The notes under the pieces are model-generated. The model saw only the letters and a program-made list of their open reading frames with translations. It searched no databases and was not told where the DNA came from. A program made the translations under genes and the position numbers. From NCBI RefSeq assembly GCF_040802235.1, contig NC_133167.1, positions 2,619,001 to 2,683,000 of the forward strand: 64,000 bases of DNA, read 5' to 3'. How positions within the stretch are numbered: position 1 is the stretch's first letter; each line of letters starts with the position of its first letter. Below, piece by piece: positions 54,001-63,819 of this stretch. Origin of the DNA: Manis javanica (taxonomy: Eukaryota > Chordata > Mammalia > Pholidota > Manidae).

Positions 54001-54504
54001 ACAAGTCATTATTCCTTTCTAAAATTCTAAGATGAACGTTTTATACACTTCAGGAATTTTGGTGTTAAAATGACAAACAGAACTGCACTTTTTTCTTTAG
54101 TGCCAGAATTTAATAAGTAAGATTTACACGCAAAACACAGGCAGCTCACAGGAAAGATGCCAGCCTTGGGACAGTCATGCCGACCTTGGCAGAGCTGTGC
54201 TCCCAGAGCAGACTGCCCGGCACTCAGTGCTCACAGATATTTGTTGAAAAAAATGAATCATTCCACTAAAACTTTAAATAATGCTGGTAAGTGACATTAA
54301 CTACCCAAACGTCTGCAGTTTCATGCTCAGAAGAGGACTGGGTGGGTGACACGTGGACGCAGTGTGGGGAATGCTGGGTTCCACGCCGGCCACCAGCCAC
54401 AAGGGGGGAGACCACGCTCCCGTACAGGCTACTCACCACCATGTTGTACGCATCAGGAACTTCAGTTTCAAACTGAAATTTTCCACCCTGGTAGTAACCC
54501 TCAT
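38970..54504 (-). CDS. UBE2F: NEDD8-conjugating enzyme UBE2F, last six coding exons
   Basis: UBE2F is an E2 that accepts NEDD8 from the APPBP1-UBA3 E1 and, with RBX2, neddylates CUL5. Coding pieces are 54437-54504, 47523-47593, 43865-43922, 42342-42374, 39999-40061 and 38970-39020. They join in phase into about 114 codons equal to residues 72-185 of the 185-residue recalled human protein, ending in KRYAR-stop. The E2 core is visible: the WHPN motif and, eight residues beyond the HPN asparagine, the catalytic Cys (116 by human numbering) in TGEICL, followed by the E2 loop [16 protein letters not shown]. The N-terminal extension that docks on the E1, and the first E2 strands, are not in 54505-64000 as far as I can see and should lie beyond the right edge. 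Differences from recalled human are few and conservative (K to R twice, N to S, D to E, I to M). Confidence 0.97.
39165..39340 (-). repeat. L2/MIR-like fragment
   Basis: GCCTACTGTGTGCGAGACCC, TGTGCCAGGTCAG and a later GAGTGAGGCCCCCAAGTGTG with AAGGTCATGATGACAGCCAG resemble old MIR/L2 sequence in reverse complement. Confidence 0.45.
39733..39750 (+). repeat. G12 homopolymer plus G4
   Basis: Twelve consecutive G, then CT, then four G on the plus strand, which is the template strand for UBE2F. Confidence 0.9.
39999..40061 (-). CDS. UBE2F: UBE2F exon, residues 149-169
   Basis: The exon encodes [20 protein letters not shown] then K, the C-terminal helical part of the E2 domain, with the same residues as those I recall for human. 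The acceptor is TCTCTTTTTAAG and the donor AAG|GTAAGC. It is in phase 0 at both ends and 63 bases long. Confidence 0.96.
40062..42341 (-). other. UBE2F intron before the 39999-40061 exon
   Basis: This intron is about 2.3 kb: AT-rich up to about 41280 and GC-rich from 41290 to 42200. I see no recognised repeat; the GC-rich part shows overlapping open frames on both strands, without known similarity. Confidence 0.7.
42342..42374 (-). CDS. UBE2F: UBE2F exon, residues 138-148 (33 bases)
   Basis: This tiny in-phase exon encodes [11 protein letters not shown]. Its donor is ACT|GTAAGT. The acceptor is ATTTCAG, and the pyrimidine tract in front of it is a TTTC microsatellite (42384-42403). Because the exon is 33 bases and phase 0, skipping it would delete eleven residues without a frameshift. 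Confidence 0.95.
42375..43864 (-). other. UBE2F intron before the 33-base exon
   Basis: This intron is about 1.5 kb. Besides the microsatellite, the GC-rich 42960-43850 block shows overlapping open frames on both strands, which I regard as compositional. Confidence 0.7.
42384..42403. repeat. (GAAA)5 microsatellite next to a splice acceptor
   Basis: Five exact GAAA units on the plus strand read TTTC on the transcribed strand. They end nine bases before the UBE2F 33-base exon and form its polypyrimidine tract. Confidence 0.92.
43865..43922 (-). CDS. UBE2F: UBE2F exon, residues 118-137
   Basis: The exon completes Ser and encodes [19 protein letters not shown], the loop and short helix just after the active site; the residues are the same as those I recall for human. 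The acceptor is CTGTGTCTGTTCCAG and the donor AAG|GTAGAG, which is weaker than consensus at +4 and +6. Confidence 0.96.
43923..47522 (-). other. UBE2F intron downstream of the catalytic-Cys exon
   Basis: This intron is about 3.6 kb. A MIR lies at 44285-44450; the rest is unrecognised, with many short unconnected open frames. Confidence 0.7.
44285..44450 (-). repeat. MIR element
   Basis: CATGATCCTAAACTCTCTTA, then a diverged CCATGAGGGAGCCGCC, TTGCAGAGGTGAGCAAAGC and GGACACACACCTGGTGACTG follow the reverse-complement MIR order. Confidence 0.5.
47523..47593 (-). CDS. UBE2F: UBE2F exon with the catalytic cysteine
   Basis: The exon encodes [20 protein letters not shown] then ICL and two bases of Ser. 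It carries HPN, whose Asn supports catalysis in E2 enzymes, and the NEDD8-accepting Cys (116 by human numbering). The acceptor is TCTGTGTTGCAG and the donor AAG|GTGAGT. Two Lys of the recalled human sequence are Arg here (positions 97 and 103). Confidence 0.97.
49650..50820 (+). mobile_element. L1M 3' fragment, interrupted
   Basis: ORF2 C-terminal and 3' UTR phrases lie in order on the plus strand: AGGTGCATTAAACGTAAATG, GGTGAGGATGCTAACGGG, AGCAGTAACTCCACTCGTAA, then after the interruption AACATGATCCCATTTGTAAG and CATCTCTGGGTGGAGGG. It is antisense to UBE2F. Confidence 0.65.
50308..50478 (-). mobile_element. MER-type nonautonomous DNA transposon inside L1
   Basis: GTCGGCAAACTACAGCCCAC, CAGACCAAATTCAGGCTGGG, TGTTTCCACATGGTCTGTGA and TTTGACCCTTTATAGAAAG match a common hAT-like mammalian MITE that starts and ends with CAGGGGTCAGCAAAC-like termini. 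The same family occurs in opposite orientation at 59833-60000. The family name is not assigned with confidence. Confidence 0.6.
54437..54504 (-). CDS. UBE2F: UBE2F exon, residues 72-94
   Basis: The exon completes an Asp codon and encodes [20 protein letters not shown] then MV, a beta-meander of the E2 fold. The acceptor is TTTTTTGATAG. The donor sequence ATGGTGGTGAGT offers two GT sites three bases apart. The downstream GTGAGT is the better match and retains the Val seen in recalled human NMVPPK. A 6.8 kb intron follows. Confidence 0.95.
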
Positions 54505-54959
54505 CTATCAAAAAACACAAAACAAAACAAAAAAATCCTTTAAATTTAAAAAAAAGGAAAAGGAAACAAAAAGCAAACACTATGTTAGGATATGCAAACA
54601 CAGAATTAAGAGTTTAAAGATGGGACTACAGGATTCCTCCATTACTTCAAGTCCTGACCCCACACTGGCCACGCACCCTCAGGACAGGTCCGGGCATCCT
54701 TCTAGAACACTGGCCACTCCGCGGCCTCATCTCCCGGAACACTGGCCTAAGCAGCCCTGCTCTGGCCTCACCCTGTCCAGATTCAACTGGACCCCACCCC
54801 GGTCCAAATCCAGACCCATGCACCCTTCAAATGCATCTCATGGCAGGTAACCACCTTGTTTAAACTGCGCAGTCACCTGTTTGCCATTGGTCCCATGAGA
54901 TTGCCTGCTCCAAGGGGAGGTGGACTAGCGTCGACAGCCCAGGGCCTGGCGCGTGGCTT

Positions 54960-55060
54960 CTAGTCATTCAACATGCGTTTATGAAGCACGGACCTCTGCC
55001 AGGCACCGATCCAGCCCTGGGCACATAGCAGGGCGCCAGACAGAATCACTGCCTCAGCAA
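54960..55060 (-). repeat. L2 3' fragment
   Basis: ATTCAACATGCGTTTATGAA and TCTGCCAGGCACCGATCCAG followed by GGGCACATAGCAGGGC match the reverse complement of an L2 3' end. Confidence 0.6.
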
Positions 55061-55639
55061 GTGTTCCCCGTCAGCAGCTGTAGGGGCTCTGGCTGGCTGA
55101 GTGCTTGGTGAGGCGTGCAGAGCACAGCAGGCCCTCTGCAATGGGGGCTGGAGGGCATGTAGGAGGGTGTCCAGGGAGGAAGTGGCAGTGCCATGCAGAC
55201 CTCATCGCATAGCCTCAACTCCCCTGTTGTGCCACCTGTCTCTCTGCCTCTTCTCGAGTCGTCTGGCACATGAGCCTGGCCTACAGGTGAGCCTGGCCGC
55301 TTGGCAATGCTGCTGGTACCACCAGCAGGGCGCGCCAGCACAAACACGCTTCAACCTGGCAATGCCCCCAGAAATTAAACTACTCTAAACGATCTGACAA
55401 AATGAAAACCATTTTTAAAATGAAGGTTCAACTTCCGCCAAAATATTTATAATCATGAACAAATCAGCAATACAACATTGTACTGCTTCCCTCAGCTTTT
55501 TTATGTAAGGTGAACATTTAATAGGAAGTTGACAGTGCCAAACAAATTATCACCAGAAAAAACATTTTAAGAATTTTGAGGTTGTGTCAACATTTATGTT
55601 GTCTAGCAGTTAAAACCCACATTACCTGGGTCCCAGGGT

Positions 55640-56010
55640 TTTTATTCTTTGCCAGTGGGACAGAGGAGAAATACTATTTTATTTTACATTCATCTGATTA
55701 ATACTAGTGAGACTGAAATTTATTTCATATTATTGGTCACCTGTACTTTTTCCTTTAAGTAAAATGATTAATGGTTTTCAACTCTTATTACTGAGGTATT
55801 CATCTTTTATTTACCCATATAAAAAAGATCCTAAGATTAACTTTTGCCTTTTATATTTGTTATAATGTTTCTTTCTCCATTTGCCTTTTGATTTGTTCAA
55901 CTAGCTGTCATTTTTAAGCCAGTCTTAACCCACAGAAAGGTGGTTTCTGTCTTTGGTTTATGTTTAAAACAGTCTTTCTCAACCAAGGTAACAGAAATAT
56001 TTTATTTCTG
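55640..56010 (-). mobile_element. L1-like fragment
   Basis: The AT-rich run including CATCTGATTAATACTAGTGA, GGTCACCTGTACTTTTTCC and GCCTTTTGATTTGTTC resembles the reverse complement of an old L1 ORF2 3' segment. It is strongly diverged. Confidence 0.4.
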
Positions 56011-57777
56011 TGTTTCCTCCTCATCTTTTGGTTTCGTGTATTTCTTCAGCTCATTCGCTCACCTAGCTGATCGCACAGAGTGCAGGGGAGAACGGTTTCT
56101 GACTGCTTGCCTGACCATCCTTGGCATGTGTGATTCTCGCCTCCCACCACTTATTTGGTAGGTCTGTTTCTAGTGCTTATAAATACACTTGGGTTAGTGA
56201 TTGGTAGTATTGTCTTTGGAAGGAGTATTCTAGGGGGAAAGTTTTTAATTCCAAAAAAAAAAGCAATTTTCAAGTAAGTATAAAATATTCAGAATGCACC
56301 CTTGCTCGGCCAAGGCTCTGAGGACATCGGTCTCATAGTCCAACATGGGTCACCGCAGCACGGCCATCTGGCGTTAGGTGCCGTGAAGAGGCTCTGTGCA
56401 GTGCCGCCCAGCTTTGGCTGACAGCGCTGCATCTGTCCTGTTCTTTTCTTCGTCCTTAAGGCTGCCTCTGGCCTCTCCATCCTCCCACATCCTGGATATT
56501 TCTCTAGCTGGCTTTCCATTTCACTGATCATATAGTTTCAACTCTGCTGTCTGCCAGTTTTAAACAAACTGTTATTTTGGTCTCATGTGGTTTTGATTCT
56601 GCCACATTCCTCTGTGCTAGTCAAGGGCTCATTTAATAATATCAGAATTATACCATCTCTGAACTCACTGAAAACAGAAAGCAGACTGTCTGGATTTTTT
56701 CTACCTCATGGAATATACCTCTTTCAGGAAAATAATCTGCTTCTGAGCCAGTACTTCTTTTTCCCTCTTTTAAGGCACACAGCTTTTGGAGCTGATCCAG
56801 TCTGCTTATTTATTACAGAATTTGCCCAGAAATCACAGTCCAACTTTAAAAGCAGCTGGGAGCAGACGGGCCTGAGATGACACCCAGGAGCACCTCTCGT
56901 TAAATCTCACTTTCTCAGCCAAGACCCAGCCAAAGAATTCTCGCTGACGCACCTGTGGGGTCCGGCTCTGGAGCTCCCACTTGGCAGGGGGGCGGGCGGA
57001 GGAAGGCCTGCTTCGCTCTGGAGCCGCTGGGCAGAGTTCACGCACAGAGTCTGCCAGCCACTGGGCACCACTGGGTGACAATCAGAACTGGCCCTGCCTC
57101 TTTAAGCGTACGGCAGATATATGACAACCTGACTGAGCTCGACTTGCAGGGTCAGTCTTTGGAGGGACATGTAAGTGTGTGGTAAGTCTTGAATACACTT
57201 TATTGGTATGGGCATGATGAAATTAGTAACATCATAGTTTTCTCAACTCCTTGAGTATTTCAGGCAAAATGAGATGTTCCCAAGGGTGACAGGTAGGATT
57301 AACGGTCAGCGGACAGGCCTTGGCAGAAGTTTTGGTGCCTCAGAGACTGTGACGTGAAGCCTGTCGTCCTCTGGCCGTGTAAAGCCTTTCCCAAAGCAGG
57401 TGGTTCCTAATTCTCTGCTTTCAACAAAATGGAAGAAGGAACCTCATTTAGGAGTCAGCTGAAAGCCCATGAAAATACATGGTTTCTGTCCTCCAGCTTT
57501 GAAGTCCAAGGACAGAATGACACAGCTCTAACAAAACACCTTCCATGCCCATCTACTTACTCACATGAATGAGCAGTTCTCAGTGTCTATGTCTATGAAG
57601 ACAAAATGAAGGAAGAAAACTGATATGGAGCCCTTCTTTCTGGCATAAAGTAATATTCATTCACAAATACATAGACTAAACCAGAGAAAAATGCTAATAA
57701 CAACCTCATAATTCTCAGACACAGTTCAGGCGAAATGCTATTTTATATTCAATAACCATCAATGCTAACAGCAGTGT

Positions 57778-58230
57778 TTAAAGTCATTATTCATTCAACA
57801 AATACTTGATTAGTGCCCACAATATGCCACCCACTGGTGACCTTCCTGCCCTCATGAAGCTTACATGCTAGTGGTAGACAAAATAAGTAAGTAAATTATA
57901 TAACAGATGGTGAAAAGAGCTCAGGGAGCTAAGGAGGTGGGAGGGGCTGCAATCTTAAACAGCTTGGAGAGCCATGGCTTGGAAAGGCAGCCATCAGGGT
58001 AAGGAACACTCCAGGGAGGGGAAGCTGGGTGATGCCCGTGGCGGCGGGGGCTGCTGTGTTCTGGGAACAATGCAGAGGCCAGAAAGCAAGGCGGGGAAAG
58101 CAGGAGCTGAGGCCGAGGAGGTAACCGGGCCCAGCTCTGCAGGCCACTGTGAGCACGCCGGCTTTTAGGCACACTGCGATGGGGGGCCAGAAGAGGGCTC
58201 TGAGCAGAGGAGGTGCGGGATCACGTAAAG
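57778..58230 (-). repeat. L2-like LINE fragment
   Basis: TATTCATTCAACAAATACTT, GTGCCCACAATATGCCACCC and CTGCCCTCATGAAGCTTACA are the reverse complement of the L2 3' end. Sequence to about 58230 follows the order usually seen beside it (AATGCAGAGGCCAGAAAG, GGATCACGTAAAGAG). Confidence 0.65.
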
Positions 58231-58429
58231 AGATCACAGGGAAAAAAATAGAGAGCTTTGTAGCAAGCTTAAACAACTTTTGGATTACAGGAAAAGTCAA
58301 CTCCAAATCACAGAATTTCTAGAAACCAATGATGATGAAGTGCTACATCCTAGGCTCTGAACCTGGAGGGCAGAACTAAAGCAGTGGCCATAGGAAACGT
58401 CACAGACTAAACTATGAAAAGAGTGAGAC

Positions 58430-58910
58430 TGAAGGACCTAAGAATCTACTTAGTAAGTCAGAAAAAACAACAACAACAAAATAAACCAAAGGAAAGCAGA
58501 GCAATACAATAAAAATCAAAGGAACTGAGGAGAGTTAGATAACGGCGGAAAGCAAAGTAAGTGGATACCTGGTTTGCTGGGGCAGAATCGGTGACGTAGG
58601 TAAACTTCCGCATAAACAAGGGAAGCGAGAACAAATGCTAAAAATAATAAGTGACAAGAAAATATTGCAGAAAGCAAGGAAATTTTAAGAACAATTTTGT
58701 ACAACCTTATCTAAATTAGCAAATCTAAAAGAAACAGACCAGTGTCATAGAAAAAGTTAGATAAAATGGTAAAGGAGTTAATTTTTAAAAAGCACTAGAG
58801 GTAGAAGCTTCCCAGGCAAACCGAACTAAACCTATAAAGGAGAGAGGATTCCAACACTACTTAGACTGTTCTAGAGCACAAAGGACAACTTAACAAAAAA
58901 AAATCACAGG
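58430..58910 (+). mobile_element. L1 ORF2-like fragment
   Basis: The A-rich sequence with AAAGAAACAGACCAGTGTCA and GGAGAGAGGATTCCAACACT has the character and order of L1 ORF2 on the plus strand. It is too diverged for a subfamily call. Confidence 0.45.
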
Positions 58911-59832
58911 GCCGGAGCCCATTGGATGACGTTACGATAGCCAGGTGGGAGTTATGCGGTCAGGAGCGCAGGCGGGGCAGCGAAGCAGAAACCCTCTGAC
59001 GGCAAAGCCCAGGATTTGCCTACAGGTCAGGCGTGGATGGGGAAGGGCCAAGGAAGAGGTAGGGGTCACTGCCCTGCAGTGGAAAGAAAGGACAGAGTTG
59101 CCACCATGAAGACAAAAAGCACCAGGGGGCACAACTGTGCCAAGTTCAACTTCAGTACGTCGATTTGAGATTTCATGTCAACATTCAATGGAAGCATAGA
59201 AGGGCAGCTGACAGATCATTCTGGTGTGCAGGGGAGAGGTCCAGGCCACACGACAACAGTGTGGGAGCTGTTCAGTGCACAGGGACCTGCCCAGGGACGT
59301 CCATGGACAGGATGAAACCTTGAGGTGCCCCCACGAAGAGGTGTCAGGAGATGGGACAGGAGGGGCAGCTGATGGCACAGGAAGAAAACTGGGAGCCAGG
59401 AACTGGTACAAACAGTAACTGTAACAATTGTTCAAAAGAAAATGCTAAACATCCAGGAGTCTGACAATTAAAGGAACTTTTAAAGTAAGTATATATATAT
59501 AATTACAGCAGAGTATGACAGGGTGACAAATTACTTCTATGCAGAAAAATGCTTCCATTAGGATAAAATTCCACAGGACAAGTGGGCTGAAAACATGTAA
59601 GGAGAAAAGCTGCAAAGAGCTCACTCCTACCACCTGAACACAGCTCATGCACATTTCTGAAGAATGCACGATGCCAGGGACTGAGATTCTACTGGTAACA
59701 TTTTAAAGGGGAGTATAATACTTTAAACTTTAAATGTCAATATTTGCAGCACACAGGAAATTACACTCTATGCACATTTTAAATTTAAAAGGCAGGAAAA
59801 CATACTCACTGTCAAGGTGAACCTGCAGACGA

Positions 59833-60000
59833 AGGGCTGGCAAACTCTTTGTAAGGGACCAGACAGTAAGTACTTCAGACTCTGGGCCATATAGTCTGTG
59901 TCACATACTGTTTTGCTAATTTTTTAAAGCTCTATAAAAATGTAAAAACCATTCTCAGTTTGAGGTCTGAACAAAAAGTCATCCAGGATGGGACCCGGCT
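59833..60000 (+). mobile_element. MER-type nonautonomous DNA transposon
   Basis: GGCTGGCAAACTCTTTGTAA, GGGACCAGACAGTAAGTACT and GGGCCATATAGTCTGTGTCA are the opposite strand of the element at 50308-50478, beginning with the CAGCAAACTTTTTCTGTAAA-like terminus. Confidence 0.6.
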
Positions 60001-60199
60001 CACAGGCCTTGTTGCCCACCCCAACATTAGAACCTATGAAGACAAAATGGTACGACAGAGACCACACTTGAGGTTGGTTCCCTTAAGAGGGAAAGTGGTG
60101 GGGACTGAACAGTCGGGGAAGCTTCAGGGGAGTATCGTCAGTAAGACCCGAGGATAGGCCAACAGCCCCCAACAGTGAGCCAGCATGGAGCACACCCTA

Positions 60200-60360
60200 C
60201 ATGCAACCAACCCGAGGCTGTGCTCACCGTCCCTGCCCCCCACAGCTCGGTGGGGCGAGCAAGACATTACACGTTCAGAGAAACTGAGTCATGCGGGTTA
60301 TGTAACTGGCTGCAGCCCCACTGCTGGTAGATGGCAGAGCCGTTCAAATCAGGCTGTCCA
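60200..60360 (-). repeat. MIR element
   Basis: CAGAGAAACTGAGTCATGCG, GGTTATGTAACTGGCTGCAG and GGCAGAGCCGTTCAAATCAG match the MIR core in reverse complement. Confidence 0.6.
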
Positions 60361-60599
60361 GCGAGGACCTGAGCATGAGCAGGGCAGGGGAGGGGAAGGC
60401 AGAGCAGAGAGAAAAGGCGGACGAGGAAAGGCACCAGGGAGCAGGCGGGGAGGCAGGGCTGAAGTGAGCCGGCTTCGGCAGAGGTGCAGGCCTGGCCATG
60501 GCAGGGCTGCGACAGCAGAGCAGGTGCCTGGCTGTGACACCGGGGCCGGGAAGCCAGCGTGCAGTGCACAGACACTAAGTCAGCTGTCATGAGGAGATG

Positions 60600-62110
60600 C
60601 TGAGATTCAGAGGAAACCATGGACACAAGAAAAGAAATAGAAAGGATCACAAAGAAGCAAACAAAACATCAACAGCTGAAAAACATAATATCTGAAATGG
60701 AAATTTCATTGGATGAGCTTCACAGTATATCAGACACTGCAGAAAATAGAAATTACCCACAATGAAGTTCAGAAAGTGAACAAAATCTTGTGACCCAGTG
60801 GAGGTATAGTATATATGTAGAGGAAATATATATATAAAAGATAATAACATATATAATTGGAGTCCTGGAAAGGGGTTATAGAAAAAAAAATTAAAGTAAT
60901 GTTGGTCAAATTATCTCTAAATTTGATGAAAACTATAATGCACAGATCCAAAGAGCTTAATAAACCCAGCTGAAAAGAACAGAAAGGAAACCACATCAAA
61001 GCAAACTGATCTGACTGCTGGAAACTGTGACATAATTTTTAAGGCAGCCGGAGAGTACAATGCCCGTCACATAAGTGGAACAAAGAATTACCACTAACCT
61101 CCTATGAGAAAAAAAGGCAGTAGAATGCTATCCTTAAAATGCTGAAATTGCCAACTTAAGAATTCAATATTCAGCACAGCTGACAGAATTCATCATCAGC
61201 AAACCGGCACCACAAAAAAATCCCCAAGAACAAGGATGTTCTTCAGACAGAAGGAGAACAACGGACAGAAGCACGGATCTCCAGAAAGGAACAAAGGTCG
61301 TAAATGGGAAGTATGTTGATGAACATATAAAGAAAACAGACTGTTTAAAGCAAAGATAATAACTTCTTTGGGTTATAACATATGCAAATTAAATGCGAAC
61401 TGTAAAATAAAGGTTGGATGGGAAAACAAAAATATACTATTACTTAAGCTTCTACCTTAAGAACTAGAAAGAGAAGAGAAAGTTAAACAGAGAATAAAAA
61501 GAAGAAAAGAACAAAAACATGAGCAGAAAACAAAAAATATTACAGTAAAATTGAAGAAACCAAAAGCTAGTTCTTTGCAGAAATCAGTAAAATTAACAAT
61601 CCTCTAGCTAACTTGATCAAGAAATAAAATTTCAATACTAGAAATTAAAGAAGGGTATCAACAGAGACTCCACAGAACTTAAAAGGATAAGAAGATATTA
61701 AAAACAATCTTCTACCAGTAAATTTGAAAATGTGGATGTTAGAAAGACACAAACTACCAAAGCTTACTGGCAAATAAACAGCCTAAAGAGCTCTATATCT
61801 ATTCAGGAAGTTGTGTTTATACTGAAGTCATAGCATAAAAACAAAACAACTAAACTCTATGACCACTAGTGAAGTCTACCATTTAATAAGGAATTAATAC
61901 TAAATTAATACTAATTCTACATAAACTCTTCCAGGAAATAGAAAGGAATACTTCCCCATTCATTCTGGGAGGGGAGGGGGGTAACTAGACCCTATCTTGC
62001 ATCACATGTAAAAATTAACTCAAAATGGGTAACAGACCTATCTGTAAAACCAAAAGCTATAAAAACTACTTAAAAAAAAATAGGAGGAAATCTTTGTATT
62101 TCTTAGACAT
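60600..62110 (+). mobile_element. L1 fragment (ORF1/ORF2 pieces)
   Basis: AACCAAAAGCTAGTTCTTTG (61558), AATCCTCTAGCTAACTTGAT and AATTCTACATAAACTCTTCC (61913) are characteristic of L1 ORF2 on the plus strand. Internal deletions bring distant parts together and the frame is destroyed. It is antisense to UBE2F. Confidence 0.65.
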
Positions 62111-62114
62111 AAAA

Positions 62115-62395
62115 ATACAGCTACTTGTTAGTTTTATATTGTTGCTATAATAAAATTACCATAAACGCAGTGGCTTAAACAACACAAATTTATTACTTTC
62201 TACAGGTCAGAAATCCAAGACGGGTCTCATGGGTTAAAATCAAAGAATCGTAGGGCTGCACTCCTTTCTGGTGGCTCTAGGGTAAACCGTCCCCTCCACT
62301 GTCCTGTTCCAAGAGAACACCTGTCTTCTGTGGCCCATGGCCCCTTCCTCCATCTCCAGTCAGCGATGGCCAAGGGAAACAATAATACATATGCA
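62115..62395 (+). repeat. Ancient interspersed repeat, family unassigned
   Basis: ATATTGTTGCTATAATAAAA, CGCAGTGGCTTAAACAACAC, AAATTTATTACTTTCTACAG and GGTGGCTCTAGGG, then CATGGCCCCTTCCTCCATCT, belong to a frequent mammalian repeat that I recognise but cannot name securely. It separates two plus-strand L1 pieces. Confidence 0.5.
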
Positions 62396-62690
62396 ACACG
62401 GATGCATCTCCAAAGCACTGTGCTAAGGGGAAGAGGCCATATACGAAATGCTACATACTGCTCACGTCCATTTACATGACATTCTGGAAAAGGCGACTGG
62501 CAGGGACAGAAATCAGATCGATGACATGGTAGACACGCCCGACTACCGAGGAGCCTAGGGGAACTTTCTCAGCTGATGGAAACATTTTGTAGTTCAACTG
62601 TGTGCTGGTTACACGACTGTGTTTGTCAAAACACAGAGAACCATACAGCAAAGAACGGTGAATTTACTGTCATTACACCTCACTGAACAT
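62396..62690 (+). mobile_element. L1 3' UTR fragment
   Basis: ACGGATGCATCTCCAAAGCA, TCCATTTACATGACATTCTG and TTGTAGTTCAACTGTGTGCT follow the L1 3' end order, probably continuing the element left of 62115. Confidence 0.55.
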
Positions 62691-63819
62691 GATCTTTGAA
62701 AAAGATAAAAGAAAAAGCCCATGCCACATAAAAGGCACTGCCAGGCGGTATAGGAAACTGAAGGAGTGCTGGCATTCTACAATGCCCAAGAGCTTAACAT
62801 TTAACAGCATGTCATTTTGGTGTATGGTATACACTATAAAAACATTATAAAAGTTACTGGTGACCATCAGGATATATTTTTAACCATGGTAATGAATGGC
62901 TTTTAAAACAATAAGTCAGACATTCAATTTCACATACACTCCAGGGAGCCTAAGCCCATGACAGAATGTGCTCGGAGTTATGTGTGAGGCAGGGGCAGAA
63001 ATCAGGGTAAGAACAATGGGTATGAGACAACACGTCGCCTGCTCAGTAGGCTGGTAAGCAGACGCGTCACATCAACAGAGTTCCCGGGAGGAGCGAGGAA
63101 AGAGCAGCGAACGCGTTCCTAATAAACGTTAGTTGATGCTCGGGCAGATGACTTGACTGTCTTAAGATCTCACATCACATCTCTATTATATAAAAAATTG
63201 CCATCTGTATTTCTAGGGTTACTTGAAAGAAAAGATTCCAAAAGAAAAAAGTCTGTTCCTCTTCAAATATATCCCCTCTCAATCTACCTCCAAATTAAAG
63301 TTAAAAATCAATCTAGAAAGAACCAGGGATAAGAGTGTACGTTCTATGTGTCTGAAACCTTGCTACAGTAATAGAAAAGTACACAAAAACTACCATAAGA
63401 CCAGGATGTTGAGCAAGCCAATAGGCCTGCTTCAGTACCCTCCACTTCCTCAGCTTTTTAAATCTCCACGATTATTTGAATTCTATTCCAAAATGCTCAT
63501 GGTGAGCATTTCAGACTCACCAACCATATTCTTTGCTCAGAAATTAGGATCTTAAAGCTAAGAATGACCACTAACCGAATATACTGGGGATAATGGATAA
63601 ATCAATTAAAATTTTATCAGTCAATGTAAGCTGCACTTTTATTATCATGTACCAGTTAAGGAGTTTTTATAAATTAAATGTTCAAATCAAGAAAACACGA
63701 GTAATATAATAATCAATATACTTAAAAACAAATTTATGTGAATATACACATAAATATAAAAAATTTACACTGCAATTCCCTAATCAGAATTTTTAGGTAT
63801 ATGTAACATTAATAAAAAG

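Larger units (their letters stand above)
47594..54436 (-). other. UBE2F intron upstream of the catalytic-Cys exon
   Basis: This intron is about 6.8 kb. It holds the L1 at 49650-50820 with a DNA transposon inserted in it (50308-50478). Otherwise 47600-49640 and 50830-54430 are unrecognised single-copy-looking sequence. Confidence 0.75.
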
